A stretch of DNA of 64,000 nt from Roseiflexus sp. RS-1. Lineage in GTDB: Bacteria; Chloroflexota; Chloroflexia; Chloroflexales; Roseiflexaceae. Position numbers and translations under genes: made by a program. The notes beneath the pieces are model-generated. The model did not search any database. It was not told where the DNA came from and saw only the letters and a list, made by a program, of their open reading frames with translations. The stretch lies in contig NC_009523.1 of assembly GCF_000016665.1 (NCBI RefSeq), positions 2,852,001 to 2,916,000 on the forward strand, read 5' to 3'. Shown here one piece after another: positions 43,797 to 52,902 of the stretch (its first letter is position 1; each line of letters starts with the position of its first letter).

Positions 43797-44177
43797 TCAG
43801 GTTATATTTTGTCGCAGCAGGTCACGAATTTCGGTCAGAAGTTTCTCTTCTGCGGACGGTGCTGGCGGAGCAGGAGGCGGTTCATTTCTCCTTGTGAATT
43901 CCGAGAGTTTGTTGATTGGCACAACGACGAGGAAGTAGAGCGCAGCAGAGATGATCAGAAAATTGACAATGGTGGTGATGAATGCGCCGAGTCGTACTGC
44001 ACCGAACACCAGAACGTCGGAAAAATCCGGCTGACCGATCAGGGTGGCGACAATTGCCATCAGAATATCGTTGACCAGCGAGTTGACGACGGCGCTAAAC
44101 GCAGTACCGATAACCACGCCGACTGCCAGGTCGATCACATTCCCGCGCATGACGAACGTTTTGAAACCCTCGAACAC
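43797..44177 (-). CDS. mscL: Large-conductance mechanosensitive channel MscL
   Basis: A 126-residue pore protein that opens under membrane tension to relieve hypo-osmotic shock. The N-terminal amphipathic helix and first membrane segment read FKTFVMRGNVIDLAVGVVIG, the second is FITTIVNFLIISAALYFLVV, and the C-terminal helix is EEKLLTEIRDLL after a Pro-rich linker. It starts with GTG, with AAGGAGG 7 nt upstream. It is divergent from the signalling gene at 44427. Confidence 0.96.
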   Translation of the reverse strand: MFEGFKTFVMRGNVIDLAVGVVIGTAFSAVVNSLVNDILMAIVATLIGQPDFSDVLVFGAVRLGAFITTIVNFLIISAALYFLVVVPINKLSEFTRRNEPPPAPPAPSAEEKLLTEIRDLLRQNIT

Positions 44178-44348
44178 AGACTGCCTCCTTATCGTTGTCC
44201 GTTGTTACACTGCACCGCACTGACAAGGCAATGCGCGCACGCGAGACGCCTGTATAGAAAGACGGAACATTGGTGAGCCTTCTCAATTGTACTGGAAAGA
44301 GCGCAACAGGTTGCTGCCCTGGGTCTGGAGCGGTATATGAAGTGAAGG

Positions 44349-44377
44349 TTGCGCCAGCCCGGAAACGGCGGTATAGT
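44349..44377 (+). promoter_or_regulatory. Promoter-like site for the c-di-GMP signalling gene
   Basis: TTGCGC (44349-44354), a 17-nt spacer and TATAGT (44372-44377) lie 49 nt upstream of the ATG at 44427. Confidence 0.5.
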
Positions 44378-44426
44378 GTGCCCGTTACACAACATTGCAG
44401 TGTCTCGTCTATTCCACATATGTGAT

Positions 44427-47192
44427 ATGTCATTCTCTGGAACTATTCTGGTTGTCGATGACCACGAGCACGTGCGAAACGCACTGGTGCGGCAACTCGA
44501 GGTTGCCGGACACACCGTGATCGCCCGTTCTGACGGCATTCAGGCGCTCGAAGCGGTGCAACAGTACACGTTCGATCTGATACTGCTCGACATTCTGATG
44601 CCCGGCATGAGCGGCGACAAAGTGCTCGCAGCACTCAAAGCGGATGCTGCTCTCCGTCATATTCCGGTCATCGTTATTTCCGGCGACCAGGATCTCGACC
44701 TGGTTGCGCGCTGCATCGAACTGGGCGCTGCCGATTATCTGGGCAAGCCGTTCAATAAGACGATCCTCCACGCGCGTGTCAATGCCTGCCTGGAGCAGAA
44801 ACGTCTGCGTGACGCCGAGCAGGCGTATCTGCGTATGCGACTGTATCTGCTGAGCGCTGCCGCAGATCATCCGGCAATCACCGATAATCCAGACATTCAA
44901 GAGGCATTACATCATCCTGATAATCTGGCAACCGTTGATCAAACCATACAGGCGCTGCTCAACCGTCTCGAGGCAGAGCAGCGCGAACGGCGGCGCGCCG
45001 AGGCGGAGTTGCGCAACCTCAACCTCGCGCTCGAACAACGGGTTGCTGAGCGCACCATGCTGGCGGAGCAGCGCGCCGAGGCGCTGAAACGTTCTGAGGA
45101 AGCGCTCCGCCAGCAGACGAATCTCCTGCGCGCAATTCTCGACAGTATGGGTGATGCAGTGGTTGTCACCGATACCGATGGGCATTTGATCCACCATAAC
45201 CCGGCAGCAGTTCAGATCCTCGGTGATCGTCTGGCGAGTCTGCTTCCCGGATCGTCCAGCGCACCGGTGGCACAGTCGCCAGACGGACGTTCCTGGTTGA
45301 CGCCGCATGATCTCCCGTTTGCACGCGCCTTGCACGGCGAGTCGGTCGATGCGGCGGAGGTGCGATTGCCCGCAACCGACTGCCATCCAGAGCAGTGGTT
45401 GAGCATCACGGCGCGCCCGCTCCGTGATACGGATGGCTTGAGCGGGAGCGTCGCCATTGTGCGGGATGTCACCGAAGCAAAGCGCGCTGAAGAGGCGTTG
45501 CGCGCCAGTGAGGAACGGTACGCGCTCGCAGCTCAGGGAGCAAATGATGGGTTGTGGGACTGGGACCTCGTCAGCGGCAAGATCTATTTCGCACCGCGCT
45601 GGAAAGCGATGCTGGGGTATGATGATACCGACATCGGCACATCACCCGATGAGTGGTTCCGTCGGTTGCATCCCGATGATCGCGAGCGGGTCGAATGGCG
45701 TCTGCTGGCGCACACCCGTCGTCTGATTACATCGTTTGAACTGGAATACCGCATTCTGCATCGTGACGGCAACTATCGCTGGATGCTCTGTCGCGGCATG
45801 GCAGTATGGGATGAGCATGGTCGGGCAACGCGTATGGTCGGTTCGCAGACCGATATAACCGGTCGCAAACAGGCGGAGGAGCAACTGGCGTATGGCGCGC
45901 TTCACGATGCGCTGACGGGGTTGCCGAATCGAACCCTCTTTATGGATCGCCTGAGCCTGGCGCTCAAACGAGCACAGCGCGAAAAGCATCTGTTCGCAGT
46001 GCTGTTCCTCGATCTTGATCGCTTCAAAACCATCAACGACAGCCTGGGGCATGCTGCGGGTGATGAGTTGCTGATCGCCGTCGCGCGGCGGCTTGAAAGC
46101 GTCCTGCGTCCCGGTGATACGGTTGCCCGGCTGGGCGGCGATGAGTTTGCCGTGATGCTTGATCGGTTGAATGCGCCGGAAGAAGCAGAGTGGATCGTGG
46201 AACGCATTCATCAGGCGTTGCAGGCGCCGTTGAGCGTTCGTGGTCATACCGTCTACACCACCGCCAGCATTGGTCTGGCGCTCGGCAATGAAGGGTATGA
46301 GCGCCCGGAAGAGCTGGCGCGCGATGCTGATACGGCGATGTATCAGGCAAAAATGCAACGACGCGCGCGCCACGTTGTTTTCGATCCCGATATGCGACGA
46401 AAAGCGGTCAGTCATTTTCAACTTGAGAACGATCTACGGAGCGCTATCGAGCGCAATGAGTTGCGTGTCCACTATCAACCGATCGTCGCCCTTAATGGTC
46501 GGAGGGTGGTCGCCTTCGAAGCGCTGGCGCGCTGGCAGCATCCGCAGCACGGCTTGATCTCTCCCGATCAATTTATCCCGCTTTCTGAAGAGATCGGGTT
46601 GATCAATACGATCGGTCACTGGGTGCTGCGCGACGTCTGTCATCAGGTGCGCGAATGGCGCAGGCGCCGACCGCGCCACTTCGATATGTGGGTGAATGTC
46701 AACCTTTCGGCGCACCAGCTGGCTCAACCCGACCTGGTGGCACAGATTGCACATGCTATAGCCGATGCCGGGATACCGCCGAATGCGATCAAGATCGAGT
46801 TGACCGAAAACACATTTGTCACGCACCGGGAGATAGCCATCGCCCAATTGAACGAACTACGTTCGCTGGGGGTCGGTGTGTGCATCGATGATTTTGGCGC
46901 CGGCTACTCATCACTCGGCTATTTGAGTCAATTCCCGGTCGATACGTTGAAGATCGACCGGGTATTCATCGCCCGGCTCGGTATGATGCGTGAACATTAT
47001 GAGATCGTCAAGGCGATCATTACACTGGCGCATTCGCTGGGAATGACGGTGGTCGCCGAGGGGGTCGAAACCGAAGAACAGGCAACTATGCTTTCCGCCC
47101 TGCGCTGCGAGTATGCCCAGGGATGGCTGTTTGGACGGGCGCTCCCGGCGGATCAGGTCGAAGCGTTCCTGGATTCACGTTCGTCGTTGTAG
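44427..47192 (+). CDS. Receiver-PAS-GGDEF-EAL cyclic-di-GMP enzyme
   Basis: A cytosolic 921-residue two-component output protein that can make and degrade c-di-GMP. The receiver domain (about 5-120) has phospho-acceptor Asp55 (LILLDILMPGMSG). A coiled coil of Glu/Arg (about 165-230) leads to PAS domains (about 235-350 and 360-480). GGDEF near residue 569 (RLGGDEFAVML) has the intact motif. The EAL domain near 697 (FEALARWQHP) has DDFGAGYSSLGYL and VVAEGVETEEQ, so both activities look possible. The start at 44427 gives the usual receiver beginning and follows a promoter-like site. It is followed after 12 nt by the large kinase gene, a likely partner. Confidence 0.92.
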   Translation: MSFSGTILVVDDHEHVRNALVRQLEVAGHTVIARSDGIQALEAVQQYTFDLILLDILMPGMSGDKVLAALKADAALRHIPVIVISGDQDLDLVARCIELGAADYLGKPFNKTILHARVNACLEQKRLRDAEQAYLRMRLYLLSAAADHPAITDNPDIQEALHHPDNLATVDQTIQALLNRLEAEQRERRRAEAELRNLNLALEQRVAERTMLAEQRAEALKRSEEALRQQTNLLRAILDSMGDAVVVTDTDGHLIHHNPAAVQILGDRLASLLPGSSSAPVAQSPDGRSWLTPHDLPFARALHGESVDAAEVRLPATDCHPEQWLSITARPLRDTDGLSGSVAIVRDVTEAKRAEEALRASEERYALAAQGANDGLWDWDLVSGKIYFAPRWKAMLGYDDTDIGTSPDEWFRRLHPDDRERVEWRLLAHTRRLITSFELEYRILHRDGNYRWMLCRGMAVWDEHGRATRMVGSQTDITGRKQAEEQLAYGALHDALTGLPNRTLFMDRLSLALKRAQREKHLFAVLFLDLDRFKTINDSLGHAAGDELLIAVARRLESVLRPGDTVARLGGDEFAVMLDRLNAPEEAEWIVERIHQALQAPLSVRGHTVYTTASIGLALGNEGYERPEELARDADTAMYQAKMQRRARHVVFDPDMRRKAVSHFQLENDLRSAIERNELRVHYQPIVALNGRRVVAFEALARWQHPQHGLISPDQFIPLSEEIGLINTIGHWVLRDVCHQVREWRRRRPRHFDMWVNVNLSAHQLAQPDLVAQIAHAIADAGIPPNAIKIELTENTFVTHREIAIAQLNELRSLGVGVCIDDFGAGYSSLGYLSQFPVDTLKIDRVFIARLGMMREHYEIVKAIITLAHSLGMTVVAEGVETEEQATMLSALRCEYAQGWLFGRALPADQVEAFLDSRSSL

Positions 47193-47204
47193 CATACGTC
47201 GCTT

Positions 47205-49757
47205 ATGCCCAATCCTTCTTCTTCCTCTCGACGCGCAATCGGCGTCCTGGTAGCAATCGTGCACCAACCGTTCTGGTTGGGAACCGTCGATGGCGCGCAG
47301 CAGCGTGATGTAGACCTCGTCTGTTTCGTTGGGGGGGTTATTTCGACCGCTGTGCAACCTTTGATCAGATCACCGCTGGCGCACGTATTACCGGCGCGTG
47401 CGTTTTTCGATCTGGCGAAAGGACCACGCATCGATGGGCTGATTACCTGGGGCGGCAGTCGGGCAGGGTTTGGCGTGAATCTCAACGAGACCGAGATGGA
47501 AGAGTTTATCGCGCCATATCGACACCTGCCGATCATCAACTATGAGGGGATCATCAAAGGCATCCCTGCTGTTCTGACGGACACCTACCGTGGGATGTGC
47601 GACCTGATTGTGCATATGATCGAGGTGCATCGGAGTCGCCGCATTGCGATCATTCGCGGTCCTGCCCGGCATCTGGAGAGCGAAGAGCGTTTTCGGGCAT
47701 ATCAGGACACGCTACGGCGGTATGGCATTCCTTTCGATCCTGCGCTTGTCGTGCGTGCGTCCGATTGGGGCAAAGCAGTCGGCGTTGAAGCGGTGCACAC
47801 CCTGATCCGGGAACGAGGTCGTCGTCCTGTCACAGACGTTGATGCCGTCATTGGCTCTGAGATCGACTATGCGGTTGGCGCGCTGCAAACCCTGGAGGAG
47901 TATGGCGTTCGCATTCCGGACGATGTCGCAGTAGCCGGATTCAATGATCACCTGGATGCGCAGACGTCGAATGTGCCGATCACGGTTATGGCGAAGCCGT
48001 TCTATGAGGCGGGCGTAGCAGCAGTCCATGCGCTTCTGGATCTGATTGAGGGGAAAACGGTTCCTGATCGGATCGACGTTCCGGCTCGTCTCATTGTTCG
48101 GCGATCCTGTGGATGCTGGTCGCTCGATCCGGTTGCACCCCATCTCATCTCCGACGCCGCCATCAATAGCGTCGCTCAAGGGTCACCCCTGTCTGATCAA
48201 GAGACGCGCCTGGTTGAACAGATCGGTCGCGTCAGGGAATCGGCACGGGGTGGCGTGTCGCATGTATCCTGGATTGATGCGCTGATCAGGGGAATGCGAT
48301 CAACCGATCCTATCCAGAATAATCGTGAGCGTGATCGATTCTGGCGCCTGTTCGAGACCGAACTGGCAAGCACGCGCGATCCTCTGGAACTGGACCGCTG
48401 GTACGATGTTCTTTCAGAATTGTTCTTTCTCGTTACTTCTGCGCTGAAACATACCGATCAATTGTCGCAGACGAATCGCCTGTTTCTTCAGCGTGTTCAT
48501 CTGGCGCTCATGCAGGAAAGTGAACGTGCACGAATTGAACGACGCGCCAGAACTGTCGAAAATACCCACACGTTGCTTGAAATCAGTCACGCAATGATGC
48601 TTACGCGGAGTATTGAGCAACTTTTTGAGATTCTCGTGTATCGACTGCCTGAACTCGGCATCACGGATTGTAACCTGGTGCTTTTTGATGACTTCTACGA
48701 CATCGCCAGAGAACCAGAATTTCCCGAATGGGCGCGTGTGGTGCTGGCAATGCGTGATGGAAAGCGGCTATCGTTGTCGCCGGAGGGCATACGATTTCCA
48801 AGTCGCCAGATACTTCCCGATACCTGGCTGGAAGAGCCGCAGAGCCGGGCTTTGATCGTCAATCCACTCTTTTTTGGCGCGCGTTACTTTGGGTATATTG
48901 CGGCACGGATTGGAACACGCGACGGCAAGGCATATCTGATGCTCGCACAGCAGGTAAGCAGCGCCTTGCAATCGGTTTTTCTCTGGCGCGATTATCACGA
49001 ATCCGAGTATGCGCGTCGCGAAAGCGAAGCGCGCATGCATACGCTGATTGAGCATATACCGGTTGCGCTGTGGGCGAAGGATCGCACCGGGCGCTACATC
49101 ATGCAGAACTCTGTGATGCGCACGCTCGTTAAGGATCGTGATCAGGACGATGGTTCAGGCGTTGATCACGTGATCGTGCAGTGGAAAACCTGCGAAGCAT
49201 GGGCGTTTGAGGGCAAGACGGTTTCGTTCGAGCATACGATATTTGTCCGGCAGCAGGTGCGGCTCTTCCGTCACATTATGGCGCCGGTCCGTGTGGATGG
49301 TCAGGTAACAGCTATCCTGGGCTTAATGTTCGATATTACCGAACAGCGCGCTATCGAAGAGTCGTTGCGCTCCGCCAAAGAAGCAGCGGAAGAAGCACGA
49401 CGCATCGCTGAAGGCGCAAATCGCGCCAAGAGCATTTTCCTCTCGAACATAAGCCATGAGCTTCGTACACCGCTCAACAGCATTCTTGGATATGCTCAAA
49501 TCTTACAGGTTGACCAGAGGATCAATGATCATCAGAGGAAGGGTTTGCATATTATTCAGGCGAGCGGTGAGCATTTACTCAGTCTCATCAACGATCTCCT
49601 CGATCTTGCGAAGGTTGAGGCTGGAAAGATGCAGTTTCAGGCGACTATCTTTGATGTCTATGCTATAGACTTCATCAAGATTCGTTTTGATTTTTGGACT
49701 GCTTTTTGCGTTTCAGCCAAATTCGGAAGTTATGCAGCCCGCAACATGTTTCCATGA
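47205..49757 (+). pseudogene. Hybrid histidine kinase, 5' part, interrupted by IS
   Basis: N-terminal 820 codons of a large sensor kinase, followed by about 30 codons of IS sequence. Domains: a LacI-type periplasmic-binding-protein fold used as a cytosolic sensor (about 10-305; [36 protein letters not shown]), and a helical linker. A GAF-like domain follows (about 440-600), then a PAS domain (about 605-725; [18 protein letters not shown]) and the dimerisation/phospho-acceptor helix with His751 ([19 protein letters not shown]). The frame reaches YA at 49664 and then enters the IS at 49667. No signal or membrane segment is present. It starts 12 nt after the c-di-GMP gene. Confidence 0.88.
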
Positions 49758-50732
49758 CCATATCCCGAAATTCGGAACAACTGAAGCGGATAATGTCGTG
49801 AATGATTCGATACCGCTTGATATCGCCGATAACATGTTCAATACGAACGCGAACGGATGAGATACGCCGGTTTTCCTCCTTTTCCTGCGGCGTGAGGGTT
49901 CCATTGCGCGGCTTCTTCTTTGGCTGCATAATCTGGACGCCAGGCAGGGTAAATCCTTGAAATCCGGCGTCTTGATAGAGAATGCTCGCGTTTGGAAGGG
50001 TGTATCCCGCTTCATCCGCAATACATTTATCGTGGACCCTTCCTTCGTAGGTGTCACTCAAAAAGTGAATAGAGCCAAACTCATCAATGATGAGAACGTT
50101 CTTAAGCGTATGTCGTTTCTTCTTACCGCTGTAATACAACTCCCGGTCGACTTTGTCGCTTGGACGGCGAATGGGACGTTCTACGCCGTCATGGATAAAA
50201 AGGGGGGCGCTTTTGTCGCATGCGACGGTTCTTCACACGACGGTTCTTCACACGACGGTTCTTCACACGACGGTTCTTCACACGACGGTTCTTCACACGA
50301 CGGTTCTTCACACGACGGTTCTTCACACGACGGTTCTTCCTGCAATCGCCTCGCCAGGTCGTCGGCAGTGCGCGCAGGCAGGAGATTTTGCTGTGAAAGC
50401 GCATAGTTCAGCGCTCCGTGCAAAAGATGCACCCATTTGCTTACGTTTGATTGGCTCATTTGAAAGAGGTGTCCGTGCATCACTTGCGTTGGGTTTTGTT
50501 TTAAGTAGGTCAAAATAAAGAGCAATTTATCTTCTGTTGTCGGAAGCGGCGAGTTTGCATACGAGACGTAGCGACGACAATATCGGACGCGGCCATCAAT
50601 CGTGCGACGTTTCATATACGCTTCAAATGCGGCGTGGAAGATCGGAACCAGCGCGTGGAACTCTTCAACGGTCAGTCCGGTCATAGAGCGTAATTTCTCC
50701 GGATTTTCGATAATGGATCGATACTTACACAT
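49675..50732 (-). CDS. IS5-superfamily transposase in two overlapping frames
   Basis: The first frame (50732 to 50181, 183 codons, GGAG before the ATG) gives the helix-turn-helix half: [16 protein letters not shown], then [14 protein letters not shown] and [14 protein letters not shown]. The second frame (to 49675) gives the DDE half: [42 protein letters not shown] and [15 protein letters not shown] -1 shift in the CCCCCCTTTTT stretch (about 50191-50201) would join them, with the first catalytic Asp just after the junction. It could be programmed frameshifting, transcript slippage or mutation. Confidence 0.82.
50222..50340 (-). repeat. 15-bp microsatellite inside the transposase gene
   Basis: Eight copies of a 15-nt unit (plus-strand ACGGTTCTTCACACG) encode EEPSC repeats in the first transposase frame. 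The period is a multiple of 3, so the frame is kept. The repeat lies just upstream of the frameshift site and lengthens the linker between DNA-binding and catalytic halves. Confidence 0.93.
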
Positions 50733-50793
50733 CGTTTTTCTCCATTTTCAGATTGTACAAAAATAGTATATCACTAAATCTTGATGATGTCTT

Positions 50794-51912
50794 ATGATAA
50801 CGGAAATATGTGACATGATAGAAGAGCGGGCAGCTATCAAAAATCTGATGTTTACACGCGAGATTTCCAGTGTTCCGCGTATGGTTCTGGGGGATGAGCG
50901 ACGTCTGCGTCAGGTTTTGGTAAATCTGCTGAGCAATGCGGTCAAATTTACGCGACAGGGGTCGGTTGCGCTGCGTGTTATGGGTTCGCCCGATGCACAA
51001 ACGCGAATTCGTTTTCAGGTTTCGGATACCGGCACCGGAATAGCGCCAGAACATCTGGAGATCATCTTCAAACCGTTCGAGCAACTGGGGGCGCAGACCG
51101 GAGAGCAGGGCTCAGGGTTGGGACTGGCGATTTCGCGTGAACTGGTTGCGCTTATGGGAGGAACGCTCCAGGTGCAGAGTGAACCGGGGCGCGGCAGCGT
51201 TTTCTGGTTTGATATTCCGCTCCCGGCGGTGGATCGCGAACCTTTCCCCGCTGTGCAATCCAGGGGGCGTGTCATTGGCGTGGACGGTCAATCCCCTACA
51301 GTCCTGGTCGTCGATGATCACGCTGATAATCGCGTTATTGTGCGGGACATGCTGCAACCGCTGGGTTTCATTGTGGCAGAGGCGTGCGATGGTCTGGAAG
51401 GATTGGCGCAGATTGAAGCATTCAAACCGGACGTGGTCATTCTGGACCTGGTGATGCCAGCATTGAATGGATTGGATATGATCCGCAGGATCCGCCAGAT
51501 GACCGGTCACGATCATCTCGTGGTGATCGTCAGTTCTGCCAGTGCGTACCCTGACGACCGCATTCAAAGCCTGAACGCTGGTGCGCAGGCATTCATTCCG
51601 AAACCGATCAGCCGCTCACTGTTGGTCGAGACGCTTCAGCGCCATATCCCCTGGATTGAGTGGCGTTACGATAAACCGTTACCCGATGTTCAATCTGATC
51701 ACTCCGATGCCCTGCCGCCGGAAACGACGCTCACCGTCCTGAGCGACCTGGCGCAGATTGGTGATGTCGATGCGCTGTACGATGCAATCGATCGACTGAA
51801 ACAGGACATGCCGCAGGTTGTGTCGTTTATCGGAAAAGTGCAGTATTTCCTCGATACGTTTCAGATCGGTCAGTTGCAGACCTTTCTGGAACAGATGAGA
51901 GCCCGGCGATGA
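50794..51912 (+). pseudogene. Hybrid histidine kinase, 3' part, separated by IS
   Basis: The remaining 372 codons of the kinase at 47205. The ATP-binding domain has N-box RLRQVLVNLLSNAVKF, G1 DTGTGIAPEHLE and G2 GSGLGLAISRELVALMGG. A receiver domain follows (about 160-280; VLVVDDHADNRV, acceptor Asp in VVILDLVMPALNG), then a C-terminal helical piece (about 310-372). The intact protein would be 1192 residues. An ATG at the junction makes separate expression of this half conceivable but no ribosome-binding site is visible. It overlaps the next gene by 4 nt. Confidence 0.88.
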
Positions 51913-52517
51913 ATACACCATCAGATACGATCCTTGTCGTTGACGACACTCCTGCCAATCTCGCGATCTTATTCACAGGTCTGCGCAACGCCGGGTACAA
52001 AGTGCTGATCAACGAGCGCGGTGATATTGCACTGCAAACCGCAGCGTATGCGCTCCCCGATTTGATCATTCTTGATGTCATGATGCCGGGGATCGATGGT
52101 TTTGAAACCTGTCGTCGTCTCAAAGAGGATCCGCGCACCCGCGATATTCCCGTGATCCTGATGACGGCGCTGACCGATCCGATTGATGAGGTGACCGGGT
52201 TGCGCGCAGGAGCGGTCGACTACATCACCAAGCCGATCCACGTGGAGGTTGTGCTGGCGCGCATCAGCACGCACCTGACGCTCCGCAAACTGTATCGCGA
52301 TCTGGAGCGCAAACACGCCGCCCTGAAAGAAGCGCTGGCAACAATCAAAACATTGAGCGGCATTATTCCGATCTGTGCGTGGTGCGGCAATAAGATACGC
52401 GATGAACGCGGTGAGTGGATGAGCGTTGCGACATACCTGGAAACCCATGCCGAAGTCACGTTCAGCCATACGATCTGCCCGGACTGCTACGAGCGCATAA
52501 CCGGCGAAGCGCCGTAG
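51909..52517 (+). CDS. Response regulator with C-terminal zinc-ribbon-like domain
   Basis: 202 residues. A receiver domain (1-125) has TILVVDDTPAN, acceptor Asp in LIILDVMMPGIDGF, conserved MTA and Lys in ITKPIH. A helix (about 128-155) follows. The end is a small domain with CAWCGNKIRDERGEW and then SHTICPDCYERI, four cysteines and a histidine that could bind zinc. This tail is shared by many receiver and PAS proteins, but its function is not known to me. Overlap with the kinase gene (ATGA) makes them partners. Confidence 0.9.
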   Translation: MNTPSDTILVVDDTPANLAILFTGLRNAGYKVLINERGDIALQTAAYALPDLIILDVMMPGIDGFETCRRLKEDPRTRDIPVILMTALTDPIDEVTGLRAGAVDYITKPIHVEVVLARISTHLTLRKLYRDLERKHAALKEALATIKTLSGIIPICAWCGNKIRDERGEWMSVATYLETHAEVTFSHTICPDCYERITGEAP

Positions 52518-52580
52518 CCGACACGCCGGGCGAAGAGTCGCAGCAGCGCGCATATCACGTCGCCTTCGTTGCAGAAAGAC

Positions 52581-52610
52581 AGAACGACAGGCATGGACGC
52601 CTGTCGTTCT
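52581..52610 (-). terminator. Stem-loop terminator after the tRNA pair
   Basis: A 12-bp perfect stem (AGAACGACAGGC / GCCTGTCGTTCT) with a 6-nt loop lies 4 nt beyond the tRNA-Ala(GGC) 3' end. It is followed on the minus strand by GTCTTTCTG. It also stands 63 nt after the response-regulator stop on the other strand, so it may end both transcripts. Confidence 0.7.
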
Positions 52611-52614
52611 CATC

Positions 52615-52690
52615 TGGTGGAGCAGAGGGGGATCGAACCCCTGACCTCAACACTGCCAGCGTTGCGCTCTCCCAACTGAGCTACTGCCCC
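52615..52690 (-). tRNA. tRNA-Ala (anticodon GGC)
   Basis: A 76-nt cloverleaf with encoded CCA. The acceptor is GGGGCAG / CTGCTCC, the D-arm is around GCTC and GAGC, and the anticodon loop CTGGCAG (anticodon GGC) sits on stem CAACG/TGTTG. The T-arm is AGGGG TTCGATC CCCCT. It reads GCC and GCU codons. Confidence 0.95.
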
Positions 52691-52696
52691 GTGCTC

Positions 52697-52772
52697 TGGT
52701 GGAGGTGAGGGGGCTCGAACCCCTGACCTCGACAGTGCGATTGTCGCGCTCTCCCAGCTGAGCTACACCCCC
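52697..52772 (-). tRNA. tRNA-Ala (anticodon CGC)
   Basis: A 76-nt cloverleaf with encoded CCA. The acceptor is GGGGGTG / CACCTCC and the anticodon loop ATCGCAC (anticodon CGC) sits on stem CGACA/TGTCG. The T-arm is AGGGG TTCGAGC CCCCT. It reads GCG codons. It lies 6 nt upstream of the other tRNA-Ala and shares its promoter. Confidence 0.95.
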
Positions 52773-52784
52773 ACAGCGATTGCT

Positions 52785-52813
52785 AGTATAGCACGCAGGA
52801 GAACGCATGTCAA
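52785..52813 (-). promoter_or_regulatory. Strong sigma70 promoter of the tRNA-Ala pair
   Basis: On the minus strand TTGACA (52808-52813), a 17-nt spacer and TATACT (52785-52790). The -10 box ends 12 nt before the first tRNA base. Confidence 0.85.
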
Positions 52814-52825
52814 ACTGGTGACACG

Positions 52826-52863
52826 ATTGTACTATGGAACCCTGGTTGTATTCATAGTACAAT
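52826..52863. promoter_or_regulatory. Perfect 11-bp inverted repeat in a divergent gap
   Basis: ATTGTACTATG (52826-52836) and CATAGTACAAT (52853-52863) are separated by 16 nt. It lies directly behind the tRNA promoter and 40 nt before the start of the secreted CSLREA gene. No T-run follows on either strand, so an operator or attenuation hairpin is likelier than a terminator. Confidence 0.5.
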
Positions 52864-52902
52864 CCGCACAGAGTCGCCAATGTTTGTGCCATGAGGTCGA
52901 TC

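Larger units (their letters stand above)
49667..50792 (-). mobile_element. Complete 1126-bp IS5-superfamily insertion sequence
   Basis: Inverted ends AGACTTCATCAAGATT (left) and AGACATCATCAAGATT (right, complement) match at 15 of 16 positions. A 3-bp target duplication TAT flanks it (49664-49666 and 50793-50795). Deleting IS and one TAT rejoins the kinase in frame (VYA then MITEICDM). The transposase is on the minus strand in two frames. The element is lower in GC than its host gene, which points to recent arrival. Confidence 0.92.
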
